From assembly GCA_903924465.1 (NCBI GenBank), contig CAIYBN010000103.1:43168-107167 (forward strand): a stretch of DNA of 64,000 bases. Reading direction: 5' to 3'. This DNA is from an uncultured Myxococcales bacterium (GTDB taxonomy: Bacteria > Myxococcota_A > UBA9042). The notes beneath the pieces are model-generated. The model was given only the letters and a program-made list of their open reading frames with translations. It had not been told where the DNA came from and searched no databases. The translations under genes were made by a program, and so were the position numbers. This document shows, one piece after another, positions 53,377-62,274 of the stretch (its first letter is position 1; each line of letters opens with the position of its first letter).

Positions 53377-54286
53377 CGCCGTCGACAGCATCGCGCTGCA
53401 GCTCACGGTCCCGGAAACCGCCGTCGACGGCCTGACCGGGCTGTGCTGGCTGCTGTCGCCGCGCGGCGTGTTGCTGGAAGATGCGTTTACCCTGACCAGT
53501 CAGGCCGAGAACCGCGACGCCGTGCCCGTTGGCCAAACGCGCGTCACGCTGTACGTGCCGCCGGCGGAGGCGGAGTCGGCGCAAGCGCTGTTGACGAGCA
53601 CCTGCGCGGCTGCACAGATTCCCGCGCAGTTGCAACAGGTTCCGCTGCCGAACGAAGACTGGAACCGCGTCTGGAAATTGCACTACAAGCCGTTCAATTT
53701 GGGCAAGCACTTGCGGATCGAGCCGGCGTGGCTGGTCGAGCCGGAAGCGGCGGGGACGATTCGTCTGGTCGTGGACCCCGGTCTGGCGTTCGGCACGGGC
53801 ACGCATGAAACGACGCGACTCTGCCTGCAGGCCGTCGAGCAGTGGGCAGCGGTGCAGACCGGCGATCTGGCGCAGATCGCGATGCTGGACGTGGGCACCG
53901 GCTCAGGCGTGTTGGGCATCCTCGCGGTTCGTTTGGGCGTCGGCCGCGCGGTGGGCACCGAGATCGAGCGCGACGCGGTGGCGAGCGCCCAGCGCAATCT
54001 GGAACTCAACGGCGTCGCGGACAAGATGACGTTGCACCATACCGGCGATCCCCGCGACATTTCTGGCAAATTCCAGCTGGTTGTGGCCAACATTCTGTCA
54101 TCCGTGCTGTTGCCGATGGCGCCGAATCTGACCCGCAAGGTTGCGCCTCACGGGACGCTGATTCTCTCGGGCCTGCTGGCAAGGGAACTGCCGGCGGTGA
54201 CGACGGCTTATGCGCGCCATGGGCTCCAACCCGTCGAACAGGTGACCGAAAATGGCTGGGCCGCGCTGACGATGCGCCGTCGGTAA
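53369..54286 (+). CDS. prmA: Ribosomal protein L11 methyltransferase
   Basis: PrmA trimethylates ribosomal protein L11. The 305-residue protein has an N-terminal substrate domain (~1-125), with the linker EDWNRVWKLHYKPFNLG, and the Rossmann domain with DPGLAFGTGTHETTRLCL, the SAM motif MLDVGTGSGVLGI and the LVVANIL motif. These are diagnostic for PrmA. The ATG at 53369 lies within the last codons of the biotin carrier, giving an 8-base overlap. The rsmE gene follows after 9 bases. Confidence 0.94.
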   Translation: MTDAVDSIALQLTVPETAVDGLTGLCWLLSPRGVLLEDAFTLTSQAENRDAVPVGQTRVTLYVPPAEAESAQALLTSTCAAAQIPAQLQQVPLPNEDWNRVWKLHYKPFNLGKHLRIEPAWLVEPEAAGTIRLVVDPGLAFGTGTHETTRLCLQAVEQWAAVQTGDLAQIAMLDVGTGSGVLGILAVRLGVGRAVGTEIERDAVASAQRNLELNGVADKMTLHHTGDPRDISGKFQLVVANILSSVLLPMAPNLTRKVAPHGTLILSGLLARELPAVTTAYARHGLQPVEQVTENGWAALTMRRR

Positions 54287-54295
54287 AGGGCAACC

Positions 54296-54982
54296 ATGCG
54301 CCACCTGCTCCACCCGCTGCCACATGAACTGCCGACAATCGCTGTGGATTCCGCAGTCCGGCACCGCCTCAAGCGCGTGCTGCGGCTGGAAGACGGTGCG
54401 CCGCTGACGCTCTGCGATGGCGCGCATCGGACGCAGCCTGTGACCTGGCACGGCGATCTGTTCGCGCCGACCGGCCCGGTCCAAGTCCACGAAGCGCTGC
54501 AGCCCCGCCTGCACCTCGCGGCGGGTGTGCTCAAGGGCGAACGGCAGGATTGGCTGGTCGAAAAGGCCGCCGAGCTGGGCGTGGACGAATTCGTGCCGCT
54601 CCTGCTGGATCACGGCGTTGTCCGCGTGCACGACCGGGCGGAGAAGCAGGCGCGCTGGCAGGCGATCGCGGATGGCGCGCTCGAGCAATGCGGCCGGACC
54701 TGGCGCATGCACGTGGTTCTGCCAGCGACACTCAGCGAGTGGTTGCCCGGTACTTCCAGCCACTTCGCCGACGAAATGGGCGGCGCGTCGTGGCGCGCTA
54801 TCACCGCCCAAATCGACGTTCCGGTCTTGCGTGTGGCCGTCGGGCCCGAAGGCGGCTGGTCCGCCAAAGAGCGCGCGTTGTTCCATCAGTTCAAGGCGCA
54901 AGGAATTTCTCTGGGGCCGCTGGTGCTGCGCGCCGAGACGGCCGGGCTGACGGTTGCGGCAATCGCCCGCAGTCCGGCGTAG
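54296..54982 (+). CDS. rsmE: 16S rRNA m3U1498 methyltransferase RsmE
   Basis: RsmE methylates U1498 of 16S rRNA. This 228-residue SPOUT-fold enzyme has a PUA-like N-terminal barrel (MRHLLHPLPHELPTIAV, HRLKRVLRLEDGAPL), then KGERQDWLVEKAAELGVDEF and the knot motifs VAVGPEGGWSAKE and LGPLVLRAETA, which are diagnostic. It follows prmA by 9 bases, the same neighbour order found in many bacteria. Last gene of this operon. Confidence 0.94.
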   Translation: MRHLLHPLPHELPTIAVDSAVRHRLKRVLRLEDGAPLTLCDGAHRTQPVTWHGDLFAPTGPVQVHEALQPRLHLAAGVLKGERQDWLVEKAAELGVDEFVPLLLDHGVVRVHDRAEKQARWQAIADGALEQCGRTWRMHVVLPATLSEWLPGTSSHFADEMGGASWRAITAQIDVPVLRVAVGPEGGWSAKERALFHQFKAQGISLGPLVLRAETAGLTVAAIARSPA

Positions 54983-55326
54983 TTGGTGCGCCAAACCAGC
55001 AGACGAAGCCGGATCTGTCGGGATCGCTGGTCCGTGATCGCGGCGCCGGTTATCGGCCGGTGTTTTGTCAACTCAATTTGCAACCAGCTGTTTCACATGC
55101 ATTTTTCCCGAACGCGCGACGACTCCCCGCGGCACCGCTGGCGGGACGCGAGGATGCCTCACAACCTCGTGTTTATGAATGGCAAAAAATCAGAAGTGGC
55201 AAAAATCTTGACCCGAAATGCGAAGTCAATTGCCACCCAGCAATTGCCTGCGGTAAGGTTGCCGCGGTCCTCTTCTTGGCTGATTCGCAATTTTCGCGGA
55301 AAAGCAGAACGGAGACGCGGAGTTAG
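54983..55326. other. 344-base intergenic region with no gene seen
   Basis: No convincing coding frame: a short open frame here lacks a good start and any known motif. It holds a terminator-like hairpin near 55044, an AT-richer second half, a direct repeat GGCAAAAA(A)TC at 55181-55191 and 55198-55207, and the ribosome site of the MepA-like gene (GGAG 6 bases before 55327). The promoter of that gene is presumably here, but I cannot place it. Confidence 0.5.
55044..55066 (+). terminator. Possible intrinsic terminator after rsmE
   Basis: CGCCGG (55044-55049) pairs with CCGGTG (55057-55062), including one G-U pair, around a 7-base loop and followed by TTTT. The stem is short, so this is tentative. 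It would end the accC-to-rsmE transcript. Confidence 0.4.
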
Positions 55327-56361
55327 ATGACGATTCAAAAGAATATCTTGGTACTGACGATGGCGGGGGCCCTGCTCCTGCCGGTTGCGCCTGCACTGGC
55401 GCGTGGCGGCAACGTTCCGAGTACGACGGCGCATGAGAACGCGAATGACGCGGCCGGCACTGGCGACGAGGACGACAGCGCGCTGTTTGGCGCCGATGCG
55501 GCCGCGGAACTGAAATTGCCCAATGGCCAGCGCTGGATGCCCGAGGACGTCGGCCCGAGCCCCTTTGCTGCCGGCAACGCCTTGTCCGGCCCGCAGGAAA
55601 TGCCCGAACACGGCATGCGATCCGCCGTGCGTGAAGCCACGTACGTGGTCAAGTCAGGCGACACCTTGCGCGCCATTGCCTACCGCTACCTGATGTCGCC
55701 CGCCGCCGTCGCGGTCGTCAACAACCTGCCTTTCGATGGCCAGCGCGATCCGACACTGAAAGTCGGACAGGTGCTCACGCTGCCGATTTTGTCCGGCTCG
55801 CCGATCGGCTTCAAGGAAGGCTACCCGTTGACCAACGGTCCGGGCATCGTGGCGATGAAGACCGACGACTCCAATTGGGGTCGGCCAGAAATGGTCCAAT
55901 TGCTGCGGACCGCGTTTCGCGAGATGAACAAGCGTTGGCCGCAGAAGCACCCGGTGCTCATCGGTTCGCTGTCGCGCCCGGGCGGCGGCCGTCTCGGCCA
56001 TCACAAGTCGCACCGCTCCGGTCAAGATGTGGATATTGGCTACCTGACCAACAGCGCCAACCGCGATCGCTGGGGCAAACCGACGGTCGATGAAATCGAC
56101 TGGCAGCGCATGTGGTTCGTGGTCGATACCTTGGAGCGCACCGGACAGCTCGCGGCGATCTTCATGGCGCCGCAGCTGCAGCGCAAGCTCTACCAGTACG
56201 CCGCGGCGCACGGTGAGCCGGAAGCGCGCTTGGAGCATCTCTTCCAGTACGGCCCCAAGGGCAGCCATGGCGACACGCTGATTCGTTACGCATCCGGCCA
56301 CCGCGACCATTTCCACGTTCGCTTTATCACGGCGCGGGACATGGGCGGCAAGGACGTGTAG
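55327..56361 (+). CDS. LysM-containing murein endopeptidase of the MepA (M74) type
   Basis: An exported enzyme that cleaves peptide cross-links in peptidoglycan. The 344-residue protein has a signal peptide (cleavage near ALARG), an acidic linker, a LysM domain (~103-150: TYVVKSGDTLRAIAYRYL, LKVGQVLTLP) for glycan binding, and a C-terminal M74 domain with zinc and catalytic residues in HHKSHRSGQDVDIGY and HRDHFHVRF. Other MepA marks are DWQRMWFVVDTL and YGPKGSHGDTL. Penicillin-insensitive endopeptidases normally lack LysM, so this two-domain form is slightly unusual, but known in deltaproteobacteria. GGAG precedes the ATG. Convergent with the hydrolase gene. Confidence 0.9.
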   Translation: MTIQKNILVLTMAGALLLPVAPALARGGNVPSTTAHENANDAAGTGDEDDSALFGADAAAELKLPNGQRWMPEDVGPSPFAAGNALSGPQEMPEHGMRSAVREATYVVKSGDTLRAIAYRYLMSPAAVAVVNNLPFDGQRDPTLKVGQVLTLPILSGSPIGFKEGYPLTNGPGIVAMKTDDSNWGRPEMVQLLRTAFREMNKRWPQKHPVLIGSLSRPGGGRLGHHKSHRSGQDVDIGYLTNSANRDRWGKPTVDEIDWQRMWFVVDTLERTGQLAAIFMAPQLQRKLYQYAAAHGEPEARLEHLFQYGPKGSHGDTLIRYASGHRDHFHVRFITARDMGGKDV

Positions 56362-56368
56362 TCCGCGG

Positions 56369-57142
56369 TCAACCGCGCTCCGCCAGCCACGAGATAACCT
56401 GGTGCACGACCCGAGGCCCCGCGTCTGTTCGCGGCAGCAGATGCCCTGCGTCCGGCACGATCTCCACGCGCGCTAAGTCTCCCAGCATGCGTCGGGCAAT
56501 GGCACAGGCTGGCCGACACGGAATGGTCGTGTCCGCTGAGCCGTGCAGGACAAGCGCCTCAGCGGGTCGATTCTCGGCAACGATCAGGTCCAGCAGCGCC
56601 AAAAAGGACGCGGCCGCCCGCAGTGGAATCGCCTGATAGCACGGCGGTTTCTGGCCATTGGCGAGCACAGGATCCTGTTTTCCCAACACTTCCGGCCAGC
56701 CCACACGGGCCAGCGCGGACATCGCGCGCCGCTGCCAGGGCGGCAGGTACAACGCCGGCGCCAGCAGCGCGATTTGCCCCAGCCGTTCCGGCGGCCTTCG
56801 GCTCACCGCGCTCAACGTCAGTAAGGCCCCCATGGACAAGCCGACGTGATGCACGCGATCGCAGTGTCCATCCAGCCACGCGAGCGCGTCTTCAGCGGAT
56901 TTCAGCCAATCCTGCCAAGTCGTTTCGTTCAACGCGGCAACCGACGTGGCATGGCCGGCCAGCACCGGCATCGCGACCGAATAGCCGCATTGCTCCAGCG
57001 CGTCGCACACCGGCGCGACTTCCCAAGGCGATCCGGTAAATCCGTGCAGCAGGAGCACGCCCTCGCGCCCGCCCACGATCGCGCGCGGTTCTGCGCCACT
57101 TGGACACCCGTGCGGCGTTTGCAAGGACTGGGGCAGGTTCAC
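56369..57142 (-). CDS. Alpha/beta hydrolase, carboxylesterase/lipase type
   Basis: A 257-residue serine hydrolase like the Est30 carboxylesterases or monoacylglycerol lipases. The oxyanion-hole segment is VLLLHGFTGSPWE, the nucleophile Ser is in HVGLSMGALL, the acid in LHGSADTTIP and the His in DAGHLLPRTD, all in the expected order. No signal peptide, so cytosolic. The start is GTG at 57142, sharing bases with the stop of the THUMP methyltransferase (GTGA), so they are co-translated. The substrate is unknown. Confidence 0.85.
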   Translation of the reverse strand: MNLPQSLQTPHGCPSGAEPRAIVGGREGVLLLHGFTGSPWEVAPVCDALEQCGYSVAMPVLAGHATSVAALNETTWQDWLKSAEDALAWLDGHCDRVHHVGLSMGALLTLSAVSRRPPERLGQIALLAPALYLPPWQRRAMSALARVGWPEVLGKQDPVLANGQKPPCYQAIPLRAAASFLALLDLIVAENRPAEALVLHGSADTTIPCRPACAIARRMLGDLARVEIVPDAGHLLPRTDAGPRVVHQVISWLAERG

Positions 57143-58245
57143 CGTAACCTCCGCACTGGGTGCACCGCGATGGTACCCGAGATCAAGTACAGCGATGCAC
57201 CACCGCAGTCGATTTGGCGGGATCGCGCATCGATGAGTGGCAGATCGCGGATCGCCTGCGGTTCGGGCACCAGCGCCGCCAGACGCGCGCCTGGCGCGTC
57301 GCGAACCAGCACCGCAGCCAGCCGCTCCAACAGCCGCCGCGCCTCATTGCGCCCGCCCAGTCGACGTCCCCACGGTGGATTGACCACGACGCAAGCCGGC
57401 CGAAATCCGTCGTGCAGCTGTCCCGCGATCTCGGCCGCGCGAAACTCGATCGCGGCCGCGACACCCGCGCGCTCGGCATTGCGTTGCGCAATCGCCAAGA
57501 CCTCCGGATCGCGATCGCCCGCGACGATCGCCCCGCGGCGCGGCAGTTCCGGTTCCGACGCCGGCACGTGCGCAGGCAAGTGCCAAGCATCCAGATCCCA
57601 GGGCCGCCAAGTCGCCGGCTGCCGCCAGGTCGCCGCTTCGATCGCCAGCGTGCCACTTCCCGTCATCGGATCCCACAGGGCCTGGGTGCCGTCATAGCCG
57701 ACCTCGCGCAGCATCGCCGCCGCGACCGACTCGCGCAGCGCCGCCTCGCCCTGCTCCTTCCGCCAGCCTCGCTGGTGCATCGGCCGACCCGCGACGTCGA
57801 CCGACACCTCCACTTCCGGCCCGGTCACACGCATCAGCAGCGTCAGCGGGGCGTGCTCGCCCACCGGCCGCAGCGCCAGAATGCGCTCGGTCTCATGCGC
57901 CAGCCAGCCTGCGCGCGCGGAGGTCGCCTTGCGCACCGCCCACCGCACCGTCACGGCTTGCGGCAGTGGCCACATCGACCAAGGCAGCGACGCCAGCAGT
58001 CTCCGCAGTTCCTGACCGTCGCGCACGTCCGCGGTCGCGATCCGCACGTACACGCGCGCGGCACAACGCAGTGATCGCAGGAGATGCTGGAGCTCCGCCC
58101 ACGGCAACGTGAGCTCCACGCCGCCGACCACCGGCTCGGGCTGAAACCCCATCGCCACGAGTTCCGCGTGCACATCCGGCTCCAGCCCCGGCGACGCGGC
58201 GACGAAACAGCGAACGTTTTGAGGCGCGATGGATGGCGAATTCAT
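57139..58245 (-). CDS. THUMP-domain RlmL/TrmN-type SAM methyltransferase
   Basis: A 368-residue RNA guanosine N2-methyltransferase of the RlmL/TrmN group, acting on 23S rRNA or tRNA. The THUMP region (~10-155) starts RCFVAASPGLEPDVHAELVA. The catalytic domain (~160-368) has HQRGWRKEQGEAALRESVAA, the SAM motif DPMTGSGTLAIEAA, the acidic loop VAGDRDPEV and the motif NPPWGRRLG. The C-terminal half of E. coli RlmKL is absent, as in most bacteria. The start ATG at 58245 has no clear ribosome site. It overlaps the alpha/beta hydrolase, which is probably just in the same transcript. Confidence 0.85.
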   Translation of the reverse strand: MNSPSIAPQNVRCFVAASPGLEPDVHAELVAMGFQPEPVVGGVELTLPWAELQHLLRSLRCAARVYVRIATADVRDGQELRRLLASLPWSMWPLPQAVTVRWAVRKATSARAGWLAHETERILALRPVGEHAPLTLLMRVTGPEVEVSVDVAGRPMHQRGWRKEQGEAALRESVAAAMLREVGYDGTQALWDPMTGSGTLAIEAATWRQPATWRPWDLDAWHLPAHVPASEPELPRRGAIVAGDRDPEVLAIAQRNAERAGVAAAIEFRAAEIAGQLHDGFRPACVVVNPPWGRRLGGRNEARRLLERLAAVLVRDAPGARLAALVPEPQAIRDLPLIDARSRQIDCGGASLYLISGTIAVHPVRRLR

Positions 58246-58287
58246 GTAAAGTTGTTGTTCATTCGGGTCACGTACCCAAAAGTGCGT

Positions 58288-58315
58288 TTGACGATGATGT
58301 GTGTCTACCGATAAA
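58288..58315 (+). promoter_or_regulatory. Sigma-70-like promoter of the caspase-like lipoprotein gene
   Basis: TTGACG (58288-58293) and GATAAA (58310-58315) are 16 bases apart, in the AT-richer divergent region with the methyltransferase. The start codon is 70 bases downstream. Confidence 0.4.
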
Positions 58316-58384
58316 GTAGCGTGTTCTCGACCGCGCGGGTGCTCTGCTGCGGTCTTCCGGATCTCCGCCCCACGAGGCCTCTTC

Positions 58385-60940
58385 ATGTTTGCACGTCCGT
58401 TCGCCAGCGTCACCTTCCGGTCGACCCGCCTCGCCCTCGTCCTGTCGGCACTTGCGCTCGGCGCTTGCTCTTCCAATGCTGGGAACACCGGTGGAAACGT
58501 CGATGCCGGCTGTTTCCCCAACTGCAAAGCCGACATCAAGGTCGGCGGCGACACGGGCACCGGCACCGACGACACGGGCGGCAGCACCGACGGGCCCGAC
58601 ACCACGATCCAGAATACCGACGGACCACCGGCCAACTTCGAGGGCTACCACGCTTCCGAACTTCACGTCCGCATCGTCGGGCCCAGCGGTCGCGGCCACG
58701 CCGTGGTCTCCGGCTCCATCGTGGAAGTCGCTGGCGTGGTCTTCGGCAAGGCGGACACGATCACGTGGTCGACCGCAAACGGCGACTCCGGCAGCGCGCA
58801 CGGCGCTCCGTTCTTCCAGACCGATCCGGTCAAGCTGGTCCCGGGTGACAACGTTGTCACCGTCACCGCCAAGAATGCCAACGAGACCGTCAGCGACTCG
58901 TTGATCGTCACCTACAACCCCACGTTTTTCTTTCAGGATCGCCTGCGCGCCAATCCAAACGTCGTCAAAGTGGGCAAGGCATCGTCGATCAACGTGGTCG
59001 TCGCCATCGGCAAGGCCAGCAACATCGTCAAGGGCAGCGTCACGCTGTTCCGCGTCGATGCCCAGGGGAACAACCTGAAGACGTTTGGCACCATGCTGGA
59101 CGATGGCCTGCTGGCGAATTCGGGTTCAGGCGACCAGATCGCCAGCGACGGTTTGTATACGCGCCAGGTGCCGCTGACCGAGAGTGCGGTCGGCGACGTG
59201 CTGCTGCGCGCGTCGGTGCAGGTGCAGACGGGCACGCAGACGTACACGGCCTATTCGGATATCGCGCGGGTGGAAGCTGTTGCCGACTGGAATTCGCAGG
59301 AATGCGCGGACGCCATGTCGACACTCAAGGCAGCCAAAGCAGCCTCGGACGCAGCGGGCGGCGGTGCGGCCGGTTCCAAGGCGGCGATCGACAGCTTGAA
59401 GGCCAGTTCGGTCGTCGACTCGGCCGGCCCAGCAAGCCCCGTTCCCGGCGGCGCCGATGGCTTCGGCGCATGGGTCAAGTTCAAATCCGGCGTCCTCGGC
59501 GCCGTCAGCATTGCCGATGGCACGACGCGCGGTGGCGATGGCCCGGGCACTGGCGGTCCGACCGTTGAAACCGATGCAGCGATCTCTACGGTGCAACTCC
59601 AGTCGCGCCGCGTGCTGATGCTTGACCCGTTTGCAGGTGATTTTGGCCCGGATGAAATCGCCAGCGCTGGCAAGCTGTGCGCGACGAACGGTTGCCCGGC
59701 GTTTACGACGGACCAACCCAAGCCGTCGGCTGCGGACCTTCATGCGTTCCGCCACGCTTATGAATACGGCGTCTTTGCGGTCGCCACACATGGTGACGCG
59801 TATTTCAAGACCCTGGACAAGACCGGTTACGACATGAACCACCCGGGTTCGCAGGAAGTGCTGTGGACCGGCCACGTCGTCAATCCCAACTATTTTGGCA
59901 GCAAAGGCGCGACGCCGCAGGTGTGCAGCGACACCAAGGCGTGCGGTCCGGAAACCGAGTGTTTCGTCAACGCCGCGGGCGGCAATGGCGTCTGCGTCGA
60001 TCACCTGACCGCGGACCTGCGCCGCGGCCGCGTCATCCTGGGGTCGAACGGCAACTACGGCGTCACCGGCCGCTTCTTCAGCCACCACGCGGACGACGAA
60101 TTTCCGCGTTCACTCGAGTACCTTGGCTCCTGCCGCAGCCTCTGGAACGGCACACTTGCGGGCGAATTCCTCGCGCTGGGCGCTGCTGCAGTCGCCGGCT
60201 ACAGCGGCTACGTCGCCAACGACTTCGCCACCAAGTGGGGCGGCACGTTCTTTGACAACCTGGTTTCGCAGAAGCAGCTCTCCGGCGTCGCCCACGTCCA
60301 AATTGAGGACACGACCAACCCCGGCACCGCTTTCACGCTGATTGGCGCGCAGAACCTGGACGCGGCCTATTCCGACGTCATCAACGCGTCATTCGAAGCG
60401 GGCAACATCGAGGGCTGGCTCAAAACCGGCGACGGCCGCGTGATTTCGCAGCTGGGCGGCACCGGACCGGTGGCCGGCAAGTTCATGGCCATCATCTCGA
60501 CCGGCTTGGGCTACACGACGGAAAGCGGTGAATTGAAACAGGCTTTCTGCATTCCGGCCGGAAAGACGTCCTTGTCCTACTGGTGGAAATACTACAGCGA
60601 AGAATTCAAGGAGTTCTGCGGCTCGCAGTACCAGGACGAGTTCTACTGCAAGATCGATCTCGCCGGAAAGTCAAAAACTATCATGGATGTACGCGTCGAT
60701 AATCTGTGCGGAAAGGGCGACAACGGCTGCAGCACCTGCGGCGACCAGTACAAGGGCTTGACCAAGGCCGACGTGGGCTTCGACATCGGCGACGTGTGGA
60801 TGACGCCGTGGGTGCACCAGGTCGCCGACATCACGCCGTTGGCCGGCGGCGCGGCCATTACCCTGCGCTTCTTTGCCACGGACGCGGGCGACGGCGTCTA
60901 CGACACCGCGGTCTTGATCGACAAGGTCGAATTCCAATAA
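58385..60940 (+). CDS. Giant lipoprotein with a putative caspase-like (clan CD) peptidase domain
   Basis: 851 residues; the ATG follows GAGG and the lipobox is LGAC. A Thr/Asp/Gly linker leads to an Ig-like domain (~90-180, SIVEVAGVVFGKADTITW), then a beta domain at ~185-300 (DDGLLANSGSGDQIASDGLY). Residues ~400-640 look like a clan CD cysteine peptidase: a strand ending in VFAVATHGD (His469), then YLGSC (Cys583) followed by a helix and GAAAVAGYSGYV, as in gingipain/CHAT/caspase folds. The 114-residue gap between His and Cys is long and holds a Cys-rich insert. A C-terminal beta-sandwich (~670-851, SFEAGNIEGW to LIDKVEF) resembles MAM/lectin domains. The peptidase call is from motif order only. 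Confidence 0.65.
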   Translation: MFARPFASVTFRSTRLALVLSALALGACSSNAGNTGGNVDAGCFPNCKADIKVGGDTGTGTDDTGGSTDGPDTTIQNTDGPPANFEGYHASELHVRIVGPSGRGHAVVSGSIVEVAGVVFGKADTITWSTANGDSGSAHGAPFFQTDPVKLVPGDNVVTVTAKNANETVSDSLIVTYNPTFFFQDRLRANPNVVKVGKASSINVVVAIGKASNIVKGSVTLFRVDAQGNNLKTFGTMLDDGLLANSGSGDQIASDGLYTRQVPLTESAVGDVLLRASVQVQTGTQTYTAYSDIARVEAVADWNSQECADAMSTLKAAKAASDAAGGGAAGSKAAIDSLKASSVVDSAGPASPVPGGADGFGAWVKFKSGVLGAVSIADGTTRGGDGPGTGGPTVETDAAISTVQLQSRRVLMLDPFAGDFGPDEIASAGKLCATNGCPAFTTDQPKPSAADLHAFRHAYEYGVFAVATHGDAYFKTLDKTGYDMNHPGSQEVLWTGHVVNPNYFGSKGATPQVCSDTKACGPETECFVNAAGGNGVCVDHLTADLRRGRVILGSNGNYGVTGRFFSHHADDEFPRSLEYLGSCRSLWNGTLAGEFLALGAAAVAGYSGYVANDFATKWGGTFFDNLVSQKQLSGVAHVQIEDTTNPGTAFTLIGAQNLDAAYSDVINASFEAGNIEGWLKTGDGRVISQLGGTGPVAGKFMAIISTGLGYTTESGELKQAFCIPAGKTSLSYWWKYYSEEFKEFCGSQYQDEFYCKIDLAGKSKTIMDVRVDNLCGKGDNGCSTCGDQYKGLTKADVGFDIGDVWMTPWVHQVADITPLAGGAAITLRFFATDAGDGVYDTAVLIDKVEFQ

Positions 60941-60981
60941 GTCTGACCGGTTGCGTGCGGCTGCGTTTGGACGGTCGCGCG

Positions 60982-62142
60982 CTACGCTTTGAGAATGCCC
61001 AAGTGCCGCAGCAACGATTCCGCGATTTGGCGGATCGCCGGGGCAACGCTCGGATCGCTCAGCGATTTGGCCACTTCGGCAGCCTCGTTCAGACCATCCA
61101 GCGCCTCCATGGCGCGTTGATCGGCGAGGTAGAACGCTGCCATGGCCGTCGCCGCGACCATGAATCCGGTTGCATCGCCGACATCCTGAGCACGCAAGAC
61201 GGACTCCGCGAGTTGCTGCACGGCCTGACCCGGGCTGCGCGCCTGACAGATGTCGATGGGCAGGCCCAGCCACGGATCCGGCTGGGTGTGCCGGCACGCG
61301 CCTGCGGTCGATACTGCCGAACGCGCGTGCGCCACCGCGGCGTGGAAATCGCCCGCCTGAATCGCCAACGCTGCGACACACGCCTGGACGTTGGCCAGTT
61401 CTGAAACCGCACCGTGGGCATCCGCCAAGTTGGCCGCGTGGATGAGGGCCGTCGCCGCCTGTGCGCGCTGTTGGCCGCGCAGATGGAGCTGCGCGACAGC
61501 GAGCGTTGTCGCAAAGGCGCAAAAGGAGAGACGATCATCCTCGGGCAACCGCAGACGACCAAACGCCGCGAGTTCTTGGCGCAGTCGGGCCAAGTCGCCT
61601 GTCGCACCCGCCCACGCGATCCGCGCGAGCGCGACGTCGGCATCGCCATACCCCGGCGTGAGCGGTGGCGGCAGTTGTGCGAGCAGCGCATCCATGGCTC
61701 GAACGTCACGCGAAGTCGGCACGGGCGCATTGTGGGCCAGGAACGGAATGCGCTGCGCCAGGATCGTCACCTGCATCTCGGCATCGCCAACGTCGGCTGC
61801 ACGGGCCAACGCGGCTTCCGACGCGGCAAGAGCCGGCGACGTTTCGCGGGCAGCAAACGCCATGCGGGCGATCGCGGCCAGCATCCGCACTTCCGTTCGC
61901 TCCGGACAGTCCTCGCCCAGCCGGCCGATCGCAGACCGCACCGCGCCCAGCCAGCCGGACGCTGCCGTGATGTTCGAGGAAAACGCGGGCAAGCCATCCA
62001 CGACGTCCAACATCGCCTCGGCTGCAATTGCGTCATCCGGCGTCAGAATCCGCTGTTGGACATCAGCCGCCAGCCCGACGAGCCACGCAGCGGGAATGCG
62101 TGCATGGAGGGGCGGACTGGAAGGGGTCGATCGCTGCGCCAT
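60982..62142 (-). CDS. Cytosolic helical-repeat protein, TPR-like
   Basis: 386 residues, Ala/Leu-rich and almost entirely helical, with no signal or membrane segment. The helix pairs have a TPR-like spacing (CAFATTLAVAQLHLRGQQ, VQACVAALAIQAGDFHAAVA, MAAFYLADQRAMEALDGLNE), but the consensus is weak. The ATG at 62142 is chosen over 62172 because GGAGGTGCA lies just before. It converges with the caspase-like gene and is divergent from uridine kinase. Function unknown; perhaps a regulator or scaffold. Confidence 0.65.
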   Translation of the reverse strand: MAQRSTPSSPPLHARIPAAWLVGLAADVQQRILTPDDAIAAEAMLDVVDGLPAFSSNITAASGWLGAVRSAIGRLGEDCPERTEVRMLAAIARMAFAARETSPALAASEAALARAADVGDAEMQVTILAQRIPFLAHNAPVPTSRDVRAMDALLAQLPPPLTPGYGDADVALARIAWAGATGDLARLRQELAAFGRLRLPEDDRLSFCAFATTLAVAQLHLRGQQRAQAATALIHAANLADAHGAVSELANVQACVAALAIQAGDFHAAVAHARSAVSTAGACRHTQPDPWLGLPIDICQARSPGQAVQQLAESVLRAQDVGDATGFMVAATAMAAFYLADQRAMEALDGLNEAAEVAKSLSDPSVAPAIRQIAESLLRHLGILKA

Positions 62143-62274
62143 TGCACCTCCGCGCGACTTTTTGGGAGCCAACGCACGCGATGATTTTCGCGATTTACCC
62201 AGCCTTGTACAGTGTCAGGCCAAAAGCGTACAGTCCGAGCCCCGCGGCACCATGTCGCACGGACGGACCAGAAG

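Noticed and set aside
55208..55236. TTGACC upstream of the MepA-like gene
   Set aside because: The 17-base-spaced hexamer is TGCCAC, which is not a -10 element.
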